From assembly GCA_039111635.1 (NCBI GenBank), contig JBCAQO010000005.1, positions 1,674,001-1,738,000 on the forward strand: a stretch of 64,000 bases of DNA, written 5' to 3'. Every line of letters begins with the position of its first letter. Position 1 is the first letter of the stretch. Position numbers and translations under genes: made by a program. Under the pieces are notes generated by a model. That model searched no databases. It was not told where the DNA came from and saw nothing but the letters and a program-made list of their open reading frames with translations. Origin of the DNA: Heterobasidion occidentale. Taxonomy: Eukaryota; Basidiomycota; Agaricomycetes; Russulales; Bondarzewiaceae. Shown here piece by piece: positions 30,856 to 41,697 of this stretch.

Positions 30856-33800
30856 CCGCTCGGGAGCGCGACGCGTCTGCCTCGGTTGCCGCGCGTCCGC
30901 AGCGCCGAAGAAGCCACTGAGCCAGTACTGAGCCACCGTACTGCCACTGTGATAGACGAGCGGCCCCCTCGATCGAGCCGGAGCGACTCGGGCGCCCCGC
31001 TGCGTCGGCACCGAGCGGCGCTCACGACGACGATCCCTAGTAGCGATCCAACGATCCATCCTGATCCATGTTGATCCATTTACATACATACAGTACGTCC
31101 CCGCCTCGGCGCGTCTGCTTCTCGCAGGCTTCGAGCGCGCGTCTTTGTCTGCATCGAGCCTCCGAGCCCCGAGTCGGATCGTGCGCGCCCCGGCAGTGCG
31201 AGCGAGCGAGCGAGTGCGACGAGCGCTCGATGCGTCTCGTTGGCGAGGCATGTCTGCGATGGCCACGGTGGCGGCGGCGGCGAGCGAGGACGACGAGGAC
31301 AGAGGGGGGCGAGACGAGGCCGGGCGACCTGCCTCCTCGACCTGCGCAGGAAAAAAAACCTGCCCCAGACGCTTGCGCAGACCTGCTGCCTGAGGTCTCA
31401 GATGGTCGATGGGCCGCCGAGCTGCTAGATTTCCCGCTCACGTACGCCCACTTACGCATCCCGCAATCGAGGCAAGCCATTAGCGAACGACGAGCGCCTC
31501 CTCGGTCCCGCGTCCCGAGAGGTCGAGATCGGAACAACTGCAGACGCTAATCAATCCTACTTTAGCTATATGCTGCTAGATGCTGCCGCTAATATTACCC
31601 ACCAAGGCCCGCAAAGGCCATGAAGCTGCGCCGCCCGCGTTCGTGCAGCATGTAGGTGCTCTATCAGAGCGCGGCGCGGCGCCAGTGCCAGGGAGCGCGT
31701 AGAAGACTGGCTACTAGGTGATCGCGTAGAAGGATGCGTGGGCGATCGACGTGCGTCGCTGTCGCGCGGGACCGAGAGCACAGCGCGCCTTCTTGCGATT
31801 CGTGTACTTCGACGCGCCGATATCGGGTGTGGGGCCAGTGTGGGTGCGTGGCACGCACGGAAGCGTATAGAATGGTACAGATCGCGCATCTGGCGGCAGC
31901 GCGCGCGCGTGTGTGCATCCACGAGCTGGGGGTAATATCTGCTGTATGTTCGGTTCTGAGGTGGGCCGATGCTCGCCGGCTCACCAGCCACGGTCGCTCC
32001 AGGCCTCGCCTATGCTCCGGGAGCCCCATATGCCCACCTGGCGATCCCCAGAGAGCATTCGCGACAGGCAAGAGCGCAACCTGTGGGACGGCCGCCTCTT
32101 CTGCGACGCGAGCGACGTCTTCCGGGCAGCTCGCCCAGCCCGGCCCGCTTGGTCTGATACGGTGGATCAAGCCAATCCGAACGCGCACAAACCGAAGGGG
32201 TCGGCCTCAGAGATAATCAGTCTGTGGGAGGCCTCTGCGAGGGAGACTGCAGATGACTTTAGCCGTACGGCGCGTGATGTCGTCGAGTCATCTTGTACGT
32301 ATGGTGTTTGTCGACCCAGCGTAGATTGCAGAAGGAGAGAACAAAGAGATCTCGCGCGCGACCTGATGTACCACAAGAGTGGGGGAGGACTTGAACACGC
32401 CTCTTCGTCATCTACCGTGAGGTCCACGAGCTTCACTGCTAGACAGAGGTGATGGAATGGCACAAGAGCAGAACAATAATGCCGTAAGTCGGGTAGCCTA
32501 GGTCTGCGTTACCTTTTGCTTTCTTTCTCTGACGGTAATCCCATCAAGGGCCTCTGTACATACGACAGTCAATGCCTTGAACGCGACTGGACGGTTCTCG
32601 CCAAGAGAAACCCGCGACCCAGATCTGAGACTACATGGCTGACTCAAACGACTGGGAACGACGCCTACAGAAGTGCACGCAAGAGTCTTGAGCAGGCCAT
32701 ATCGTCGAGAAGCGCCCCCGCCCGAGCTTGCGGACGATCGCGTATATGTCATGCATCATGGTCTACGGAAATAATCACAACTGGACGGCAAGCCCCCGAG
32801 ATGAGATTGCTTGCAGGCGATCTCTGCGTGCTAGCAGCCCTCGAGGATGCCTGAGATATACGCTGAGATGGATTGAGTAGCGTCGATAGTCGGAGACGGA
32901 CTCGGTGAGGGAGCGGTACGGAGGAACACCTGAAAAAGGTCGAAGCTCTTCGCTTCTATAACCTGTTTTGGTTCACATTGGGAGAAAATCTTTAATTTTT
33001 TTTTCCCACGGAGCAACATCTTCTGTATGAAGCAACGGGGAGGCTATGTTTCTTCCCCGCTGCTGGATTGACTGTCACCTTCGCGGACATTTACGCAGAT
33101 ACAGCCGAAGACAGAGAAATGTCTGTACAGCAGTCGCACTCCCGACAGGCCCTACACGTATACTGTAGAGCGATGGATCGAGCGACCCCCGACCGAATCG
33201 AATCCGACAATGATCACGGTGATTTCTGAAACCCATTTCGTTTCTGCCTCGATCTGAAGATCCTCACACAGGACCAGCATGCACCGTGATTTTATCTACA
33301 TCCGAGGTCGCCAGCCATGCAGCCTGTGATTCCGGGCCACGCAGGCGCCGCCGACGCACCAAGTAGCTTGGAGCGTTCACCGCCAACAAGCCGTCGCATC
33401 TCAATGCATGCGCCTGTCCTCGATGAATCGCCGTCGCCGTCTACGAGCGTCTCCGCGTTACCAGGCTCACAATCGTAGGCCTGACAATCGACGATCGGCT
33501 TGCGGATCCTTGAGTGCTACTACCCGGTCACCGACTGCCCACAATCCGGATATCCGCCTCCCAAGGACAAGCAAGCGCGGGCTCCGTGAATGTGGAGCGA
33601 CGTGAGTGTTCCACGGTCGCCATTTTCCTCGATCTTTGATGATCCCAGATAGGAAAGCGTGACAGAGTCGGTGAAACCGAGCGTAATGATGCGCGAGCAG
33701 TGTGTCTGCCTCGATCTGCTCGGGGGACGTCGACGAGGATTCGCAACGTTCGAGCAGCGAGCTGGACAGATCGAGACCCGGTCTCAATGATGTCATCGTC

Positions 33801-34162
33801 ATCAATGCTGTCGTGCCCAGGATCCCGACGACGCGGCCGCGCACGTCTCGCTGTTGTATCCTGCTTCTGTGCTTGGCTGTCGAGCATCTGCCACCGGGAA
33901 ACGGAGAGATCAGACACGCACGCGCACCGCTGTTGGACGTTGGACGTTGGGCTGGCACGTCGCTTGCGACCCCGCCGTTGTTCCGGTGTTTCAATGTCAG
34001 CTGTCATCGTACAGATCCAGGCTGGTCGAGCTGGCGTGTCGCGCCGAGCGACTGTTTCTACATGCAAGACCGGATTCACCGGAGGCTGAGCATCTATAGA
34101 GGGCGGAATGGTTTGCGATCCCCGTTTGAAAGGTTGCTCAATGGTCCAACATTGAAGGGCTT

Positions 34163-34573
34163 GTGCCCAAGCTTGTGGCAAGGCCAATGGTCAGAGACCG
34201 CGCAGCAAATGGTTATGTGTTCGCGAACAATGTAACGGATTTGAATTCGTTGTACAATGAAATCACTAGTATACATGTGTCCCCCCCAATAGAAGTCACT
34301 ATACCAAACCATATCCTCCTGCGCCACGGGTGGTACAATAACATGTTTGGCATGCCACAAGAAGCGACCGTTGGCAATCTGTTTTCGAACGACGTCTCCA
34401 CTCTTGATAGCACGAACAATCTAGATCTCCACGAGTTTCCCGATGAGAAACTCATGCGGTTTGAGGGACTCGTGGAGTCTGCAGGCCTGTCAAACTATAC
34501 ATATGGCTTTGGAGAAGTCGCTTTACCAAGTCACGTATGTCTTCTCTCCTCACCGTATAGGTGGAGTGTATGA
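34163..34573 (+). CDS. unrecognised open reading frame, AT-richer than surroundings
   Basis: A 136-codon frame opening MPKLVARPMVRDRAANGYVF, then ANNVTDLNSLYNEITSIHV and NHILLRHGWYNNMFGMPQEA. I do not recognise a family. The base composition of 34200-34560 is visibly lower in G+C than the sequence on either side. A second frame continues to 34799 on the same strand (RIILLFPRFRELFSSES), and the two might be exons of one gene or remains of one. There is no promoter or poly(A) evidence, so it is listed as a weak candidate. Confidence 0.25.
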   Translation: MPKLVARPMVRDRAANGYVFANNVTDLNSLYNEITSIHVSPPIEVTIPNHILLRHGWYNNMFGMPQEATVGNLFSNDVSTLDSTNNLDLHEFPDEKLMRFEGLVESAGLSNYTYGFGEVALPSHVCLLSSPYRWSV

Positions 34574-35535
34574 GAACGTACGCGCTCATCTGACAACCAT
34601 CGATGAACTCTCTGCCCACCGGATCATCCTCCTTTTCCCGCGTTTTCGTGAGCTCTTCTCCTCTGAGAGCATTGAAGAGACACCCAAGGAGCATGTTCAT
34701 GGCATCGTCAATATTGCCTTCTGCTCGAAAGTCCTTGCGACCCATGGGTTGACAATGGGGTTACGAGCCGGACACGGCTCATGTGTTGAGATCGCATGAA
34801 ACTCTTGACGTCGACGCATTCCATGGATTTCGCGAAACGCCTGGTGGGAATCCACAGCCCTACGGCGCATGTGTCGATGGGAAAGTGAAGGCTGCATTAG
34901 ATATCTAGCCAGCCCTTCGTTCCCCGAAACGTCTGGGAGTCGACGGCGCGGGTGCGTGCCAAAGGAACTTGGCGAAACCGTCTGCATCGTACGTTTCTTG
35001 TGAGTTCGGCGGAGCTTGAGCGGCAATATGATGGTGCCCGTTGGATAGGAAAGCACCCCGCTCGCCCGCGTGTTTGCTACCGCACGTGCAGAGATCTAAG
35101 CATACAGTGCTGCGGCTCTAGGTGACACAAGGATGTTGAACGAGACGTGAAGCAGCGCAGAAGAGGCAGGGTGCTCACCTGCATATATGGTGCACCGGGG
35201 TGTAAGATCGCTCCCGAACATGCCGTAGCTGGTGGGCTGTAAGAATCCAAAGTCAGAAGCCACCTTGGATCGCGAACGTCGAGAAGCGTACAGAGATTCT
35301 GTGGAACCTCGTTTCATCGAGGACCGGCGCTCACGAGCGAGGGATGCGTTACTGTCGTCCAAGACGAAGCGACGGTACTGTACACATGCTGTTGGCTTCG
35401 GAGAGCTGCAGATTTGGGTGTGGATGGGGGTTGCATCGTGTCACGACGAGCAGATGTCTAGGTCAAGTGGGTCTCTAAGAATGTGGGTGTGGGTGATGGA
35501 GATTGAGATGGGAGGTCAAGGCAGGAAAGGCCGAC

Positions 35536-35543
35536 TATTTATA
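35536..35543 (-). promoter_or_regulatory. TATA-box-like element, minus strand
   Basis: TATAAATA on the minus strand in the context CCGTATAAATAGTC. About 100 bases downstream, after a C/A-rich leader with TCACCCACACCCACA, lies an ATG at 35436. It opens a 42-codon frame (MQPPSTPKSAALRSQQHVYS), with a second, longer frame overlapping it. The arrangement looks like a real promoter, but the product is unidentified. Confidence 0.35.
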
Positions 35544-36258
35544 CGGTCAGTGGGTGGTCCATGTGGCGACAAAGCGCGTGCATGGACAAAGCGCGTTGCC
35601 CGGTCAAAGAGCTGGTGGCGGGTCATCGCCACGGCCACCTTCAATGGACCACCCAAATGTCTCACCGTGTCATGGCTGTTGGCGGCAATGTATCCACGGG
35701 TGAATTTGTCCGTATAACTCCCAGTGTAACATCGGGTCCGTACCCTGTTGGATCGTAAGAACTGGTAGTGTTTAGACTCTTCGTCGATGAGAAAAGAAAA
35801 TATGCCTAGTTTTTGACGTCCAGACACAAGCGTTGGAGATGGTCAGTGTTCGTCTAACAATATTATTGTAAGCTAAACATAAGCGCATGGAAGGTTCGTG
35901 TATAGCGTCTAACAACGCCAAGGCTAGGATTTGCAATTTCATAGGGCCAAATCCCGAGACAAGAGCTGAGGGCAGCTTTGGAGAACGAGGCAAAGCGCAG
36001 TGTGGCAGCCATCGGTGCCTCGGGCTGGGCTTGGGAAAACCTTTTTCGCTTGTCCACGCCACTCGTGAGCCGCCACATCTTACCACCCGGGTGCCGCTAG
36101 CAGATCAATCGTGAAGCTTGTGAACCTCTAGCGATAATCAACCGCGAACCGATGCGATGCGAAGTACATTCAGTGCAGGCAACGTCGCATAGAATTAGCA
36201 AAATGGACACATTCTCAGAATCTACTCCAACGCCTGACGCCGGGGGGTTCAGCGTTCC

Positions 36259-37827
36259 TCAAGGACCGACGGGACTTGACAAACTCACCGGTCTCACGGG
36301 AAGCACGATCGGGCGCACGTAGTTGACACTGCAAAGGTCACCATAAGCGATGCAGGAACGAGACGAAGCTGGAAATACCTACGCAGAGCGATACCGCCGC
36401 ACATACGTGATCGCGTGGTTCTCGATCTCGTCGGGCACGACCCCGACGGCGTCCCAGTCGCCCGGCGCGTTCACGTCGTCGATGAACCGCCGCACGACCT
36501 CGTCGGGGCTGAGCGCGGGCCACCAGACGGCCTGGCCCGCGCGCGCGAGGGCGAGGGCGACGCGCTGCGGGAGCACGGGGGCGCGCGAAGGCGGGTTGTA
36601 CGTCATGGTCGAGACGAGCTCGAGCAGGTACTCGAACGTCAGCGTTGACGGGCCCGGGAGCGAGAGCGTGCGAGAGAGCGCTGGGACGCTGACGAGGTTC
36701 GTGAGCGCCTGTGCGACGTCCATGACCTGTGAGTTTAAGATGGTCAGACAGCGCTGCCGGTTGTGCGGAGGACGAAGGGAAGGCTACGTGGACGGGGCGG
36801 ATCTTAGTCTGCCCGTGATTCAGCTTCCACCAGATGGGCCAAACTGGGCAGGGAAGAAAGCGCGTCGGTGAGTCGATCGCGAACTACAACGAGCGAAGGG
36901 CGCGCGCGCACCTGCGATGTTGTTCAGCAGCTTGTCCTCGTACCCGAACATCGACGCCGGGCGGACGATCGTCGCAGCCGGGAACGCGTCCTTGACGAGG
37001 ACCTCGCTCTCCGCCTTGGCCTGGTAGAACTTCGACGGCGAGTCCGCAGCGGCGTTGAGGTGCGAGACGTGCACGAAGCGCGAGACCCCCGATTTGGCGG
37101 AGATGTCGGCGATACGCGCGGGCCCTAGGGCGTTTGCGTCTCGGTATGAGAAGTTCCTGCGTGCGAGGTGAGCCGTGGTCTTTTTCGGGGGAGTGTGGAG
37201 AGCATATATTAGGCAGAGGCGGCGAAGACGCACTTTGTCTCGTATTCGCGCCCGACGAGGTTATACACGATGTCCGAGTGACGCACGCACTCCTCGGTCT
37301 GGTTGTCGTTCCGCAGGTCCCATTCCTAACAAGGATCAAACATTGTTCAGAGTCAGGTTGCGAAACGAGGCGAAGGGCATGCACACACCATAGGAACGAT
37401 CTGCCCGAGATCGCCCATGACCTTCAAATGCCGCTTTTCGTCCTCGTCGCGGTACGGAATGATGACCTGCGTCCCCGCCTTCGCTACAGCGCACATCAGC
37501 GACCGCACGCACGACCGCACCTCGTCCCCCCGCGCGGTGCGGGACACGTACCGAGTTTCGACACGAGGTAGCGTCCCAAGAATCCGGTGCAGCCAAAGAC
37601 GGTCGCGACGTGGCCCGTCACGGCGCTGCGCCCGGCCGACCCATACGAGATGATGGGCTTCTTGTCGGGGAGCGTGAAGATGTCGTGGAGGGCGCGCTGC
37701 CATATGTACATCGTCGTGCGTGAGCTGCGCCCGGTCGCCCGACTCGCAAGCGGCGGTGGAGACGGACCTTTCCTGGAGCGGCTGCCAGGCGCTGTACGCG
37801 CATGATGTTCGCTGGCGAGGAGAGCAT
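36259..37827 (-). CDS. NDUFA9: NDUFA9-type 39/40-kDa subunit of mitochondrial complex I
   Basis: This is an atypical short-chain dehydrogenase-fold accessory subunit of NADH:ubiquinone oxidoreductase, at the matrix arm. ATGs at 37827 and 37803 are both possible. [12 protein letters not shown], followed by an intron and [19 protein letters not shown], gives a plausible presequence. The nucleotide-binding motif [13 protein letters not shown] is intact. Next come [95 protein letters not shown] and [18 protein letters not shown]. They continue with [34 protein letters not shown] and NYVRPIVLP, with the stop at 36259. About seven short introns have good signals and the frames agree. Length is about 385 residues. 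It is divergent from the DUF2462 gene. Confidence 0.92.
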
Positions 37828-38043
37828 CCTGACCAGCGTGGATTGAGAGCGAGCGAGAGGGGGAGGGTTGATGTCCTGTGGACGATGGCGAGGCCAATCG
37901 ACTCTCGTTCTTGCCAACACCCAGCCGTCGACGCCGGCTTTTCCCGAACAGCAAGCCCTAACCCCGAGTCACTCTCTAGCCGCCGCTTTCAAGTTCACCG
38001 CCGCTTCGTTCCAGCGTCCACCTCGAATCGATCCGTCTACAAA
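37828..38043. promoter_or_regulatory. compact divergent promoter, NDUFA9 / DUF2462 gene
   Basis: 216-240 bases separate the two start codons, depending on which NDUFA9 ATG is used. The stretch must contain both 5' leaders and the shared promoter. The DUF2462 side is CT-rich (CTTTCAAGTTCACCGCCGCT). No TATA box is visible. Confidence 0.6.
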
Positions 38044-38458
38044 ATGGTGCAGGGAAAGACCAAGGGCCTCCAGGCAAAAGCGGCGAACCCGCGCCATGCG
38101 CACAAAGCTGCTGCGAACATGAAGAAGGGCAGGCGGGACGTCGCGCCGAAGAAAACCGTCCTCGTCAAGCAGGCAGTCATGCACAAGGTCTGTGTCCAGC
38201 TCCGCTCCTTCCTGCTGCCTGTGCGTCGGGTCACTTGTGCCGCTGCTAACTTGCAGCGTGCCGTGACAGAGCCTCAGCGCCAAAATCAACAAGTCGGTCG
38301 AGCAGCAGATGGTGAACGCCGCCTCCTCCGGGAAGCTCACCATCATGAAAAACCTCGTCAGCGAAGGGTGAGCGCATCTCCCTCGTCTCATCCCGTCCGT
38401 ATCAAACACATCGCACCTCAGGGGATCTTCCAAGGGGCCCAAGAAGAGCAAGCCCTGA
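38044..38458 (+). CDS. DUF2462 (UPF0390) small basic protein
   Basis: Exon 1 from 38044 reads MVQGKTKGLQAKAANPRHAH, KAAANMKKGRRDVAPKKTVL, VKQAVMHK. An intron (GTCTGT to a GACAG acceptor) leads to SLSAKINKSVEQQMVNAASS, GKLTIMKNLVSE. A second intron (GGTGAG...CTCAG) leads to GGSSKGPKKSKP and a TGA at 38456-38458. The Lys/Ala-rich start, the RxVAPKK block and the KLxIMK motif match DUF2462/UPF0390, whose human relative is the Leydig-cell tumour 10-kDa protein homologue. It is a probable nucleolar or ribosome-associated protein of about 95 residues. Its molecular role is not established. It is divergent from NDUFA9. Confidence 0.85.
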
Positions 38459-39567
38459 AAACGCTCGCTCGCACCCCCACCTCACAAAAAAAACTCGACG
38501 CCGCACCCTGTACGCGTTGACCGTCTCTATCTGAGCGCACAACTTTCAGCTGACGCTCCGGTGGAGCAGACCAGGGTCACATGTCGCTTCTGCCATCTGC
38601 AATGCAGCGCTTTCCGAAACCGCACCGCTGCCATGCCCCGTCTCGAACCTGCCCTGTTTTTCCCTTTCCGGGGCATACCTGACCTCGGGCGATCGTCCCC
38701 CCTATAACTGTTCCTCAATGAAGGCCCGTCGCCAGACCAACCCGCGAGATCAATCGATCCCGTGGCCAGAGCCCCGCCGCTCCACCCCTTCATTATGTCT
38801 CTCCTAATCAAAATCGGCGTGCGTTCCTGCCCGCCTCGTTGCAGCGTGTTCGCCACTGGACGATACTACTACTACTACTACGGATGGGATCGAATTCGCT
38901 GTCTGTATATTGCCAATGAAACACGATATGAATGATGGATATACCAAGACTACTGCATGGCCAGTCGCGTGCGTGTAACGTGGTGCAGGGTATCGAGTGC
39001 GGCACACTGCAATGAGAGACAAGAGTTCGTGCTGGGAAAGCGAGACTGGTTGAATGGCAGGTGTGGAAGAAGTGGGGGCATTGGGAGTGGGTCAAGGGCT
39101 GGGGGATGAGGGAAGGGAATATGGCTACGTAAATTGCACGGGAAAATTAAACGGACGATGATTGGCTGGCGCACACTGAAAAGACCCTACATACTGAAAC
39201 GAGGAACTAAAAATATGAGTTGTATGCATGGATGCTACCGACATTGACAGAGAACGGGAAACTATTGCAGGGGGGAGTTCATGAGGGAGTTTGGGTGGTT
39301 GGGCTTGGTAAAAGAACAATTGCATGATAAGTGACGTGCTCGTGCAAGAAACAAAGAAGCCAAGAAGAAAACGTGCAGAGAGGGCGGGATGGAAAGAAGA
39401 GGCCACCGCAAGCAGATCAAAGACGCAGCCCACGGGTGAAGAAAGAAAAGCGCGCACGGGTGCGCTTTTTGAGCATAAGACCCAAGCGGTATAGCAAGAC
39501 GGACAGGCATGAGAGAGATGCAGCGGCGGTAAAAACATATCAAAGGCCTCGTGGAGGGCTCAGCTCG
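38459..39567. other. convergent 3' region
   Basis: 1.1 kb between the DUF2462 gene and the CENPB-type gene, which converge. It holds a short (ACT)n run at about 38864-38881 and no recognisable gene. Confidence 0.5.
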
Positions 39568-41697
39568 TCACAGCTCTTGAGGCGCCTCGAGATCCGGCGG
39601 GGGGCCTCCCCCGCCGCCCATGGCGAGCACGGCTAGCTTGATCCGAGTCAGAGCCTGCTGATCATCCTGTCTGAGGAAACCCTGCGGCTGAGCGTCCACG
39701 AAGCGCAGGACCTTGTCGAGAGAGTCCAAGGTTTCAGCATACTCTGGGATAGACAGCTGCGGCACCGGTGGGGGCGGGTACATGTCGAAGTATTGCAACG
39801 GCGATGTTTGAGCAGCCTGTGCCGACGAGTCCATGTGCATGGAGACGTCCGGAGAATCTGGGAAACGAGATAGAATGACGGGAGATGAGGTCGGCACATG
39901 GACTTGAGGAGACTCCATGTGCTGAGAGTGAGACAGCGTATCGGAGAGATGCGTCGACACCGACGAGAAGGACTGTCGACATCCAAGTGAGCTTGGGCAG
40001 TAGACGGGTTCTCCACCGGGGACTGGATGTGCTCAGGAGACTGGATGTGTCCCAACGACTGCGTCGTCACCTCCATCGCCTGCCGGGCCTCATCGATGAC
40101 CTGTTGGCTGCCGAGATTCGCGCCGATGGCATCGGTTTCTAGATTCTCAGATTCGTTCTCGCGAACGCGGGATTCGGGCGGTACCCCGCTGGGGACACTG
40201 TGCTTGTGCGACCTCCTCCTGGATTTCAGTGTATCGTCGAGGTCGTAGAGATTATGACGGTAGATGAAGTCTGCCAGCGTCGGGCGAGGTTCATCGTCCT
40301 CATCTTCGTGTAAAGCTGAGCCACCTTGGGCGCGGATGACCTGGGCGTTGCGGCCGTTGCCTTCCCAAACCCCCTTGCGGATGCCATGCCGATTCTTGAA
40401 GTTCTCCACCCAGCCAGAACTGGCCTTGAACTTGTCGTCGGAGATCTCCATCTGTCTCGCGACCTCTCTGGCTTTGGCGCGGATGAGGCAGTCGCTGAGG
40501 AGGACACTGCGGTCCTTGCACTCGAACAGCCACTTGACCAGCTCGGCTTCGATCTCGGGGAATTTTGACGGCCTGAGCACAGATGGGTCACGATAAGACA
40601 GATGTGGAGGGAGATCAGCCTACCTCTGCTTTGCGACGAGGACTTCTTCGCCGTCGGGGACGTTGAGCCACTTCTGCTTTTGCTTCAAGATCTTGCTGAT
40701 CGTGCTGCGCTCGACGCCGTACTTGAGCGCGATGTCTTCCTGACGCATGGTCGGGTTCTCCTTGTGATAGAGACAGATCGCCTTGCGATCGACGTTGTAA
40801 AGGCGCTGCTTGCGCGGTTTGTTGGCGTCCATCTTGGGGGCGGTGGGGGAGACGTTATCAGGAGGGGAACCGGAGAACTGCTGAGGGTTGTGGCCGGAGG
40901 TTGAGGAAGCGGCGGTGGTCATGGAGCGTATGCTTAATGCGGGGGATGCCGAGCGAGGGTTTGAAGCTGAGTTGGTGGAGGCAGAATTAGCGGAGTTGGA
41001 GTTCGAACGGGAGTGGGCTGGGAAGAAGCCGTGCGAGTACGGTGCTGATGGCGGACGGGTGGCGTAGTGCGGCGAAGCGGCGTGAGCCGATGGCACATAG
41101 ATGGGGCCTGGATGCATGGCAACATGCGGTGGGTACTGGGCTTGGGGCGCGACGTGGTTTGGGGTCTCGGGGCGGGAGAGCGACGCATGCATGAGGTACA
41201 TCTGGTGGGAGGTGGGCTCTGTCAGCGAGGGGATTTGCGAGGGGACAAAGGAGGGAGCGAGAGGCAGAGCGATCGCGCTGACGTACGTCATGGGTTTCCC
41301 CGGACAGGCCCAAGTCGTTGACTGGCCCGCCTCGAGCAGCGTGTGGATGTGTCTGCGCGGCACGCTGACGGCGAGTGAGGACCCTGGTGGGACCGATGCT
41401 GCTCTGCAACTGAGGCCCGTCCAAGTTGAGGGCGTTGCTCGAATTCAAGGAGGGGGAGTCGTCGTGCGGGAGGAAAGCATTAGGCGGCTGGTGGACGAAC
41501 TGGGGCGAGGTGTACTCGAGATGATTAATTGGATTGTTCATGATGGGATACATGCGGGATTGGTCGGGTGGAGACGAGGCAGAGGTCGGGGAGTGCTGCT
41601 GATGATGCCAGGAGGAGAGAGAGATCGCGGTGTCGAGAGGTCGATGTGGAGAGTATTGCGGAAATGCGAGCGGCTCGTAGTGGGTAGAATTGTCCAT
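39568..41697 (-). CDS. HTH CENPB-type/Psq DNA-binding protein
   Basis: Start at 41697: MDNSTHYEPLAFPQYSPHRP, then a long Ser/Pro/His-rich region. An intron (GTACGT...ACAGAG, at about 41222-41290) joins GLSGETHD to PTSHQMYLMHASLSRPETPN. The DNA-binding part is KPRKQRLYNVDRKAICLYHK, ENPTMRQEDIALKYGVERST and ISKILKQKQKWL (Psq/homeobox-like helix-turn-helix). An intron follows near 40575-40622, then FPEIEAELVKWLFECKDRSV, KAREVARQMEISDDKFKASS and GWVENFKNRHGIRKG (CENP-B/Tc5 helix-turn-helix). A 44-nt intron at 39973-40016 restores the frame into the tail, TLDSLDKVLRFVDAQPQGF, with the stop at 39568. The domain pair derives from pogo/Tc5-type transposases. No DDE catalytic domain follows, so it is a host DNA-binding protein, comparable to fission yeast Abp1/Cbh1. 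About 600 residues. Confidence 0.85.

Larger units (their letters stand above)
29410..36258. other. long gene-poor region
   Basis: Almost 7 kb without a gene I can recognise. Many open frames exist because stops are rare in the GC-rich part (30.5-32.4 kb), but they overlap in all frames and show no domain. The region contains simple repeats (29887-29930, 30831-30855, GAGC-type runs near 31200), an AT-richer open frame at 34163-34573 and a TATA-like element at 35536-35543. There is no LTR, terminal inverted repeat or transposase motif that I can see. Decayed repeats or long non-coding RNA cannot be excluded. Confidence 0.4.

Noticed and set aside
33528..34187. 219-codon minus-strand frame
   Set aside because: No domain, Arg-rich composition, and equally long frames on the opposite strand. 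Not supported as a gene.
35310..35436. Lipopeptide mating-pheromone precursor at the TATA-driven small frame
   Set aside because: No C-terminal CaaX motif in the 42-codon frame and no pheromone receptor or homeodomain mating genes nearby.
39940..40020. Apparent frameshift in the CENPB-type gene between the acidic middle and the C-terminal tail
   Set aside because: A 44-nt intron (39973-40016, minus strand) with GTGGAG donor, GCTCAC branch-like site and GACAG acceptor joins the two frames in phase 0.
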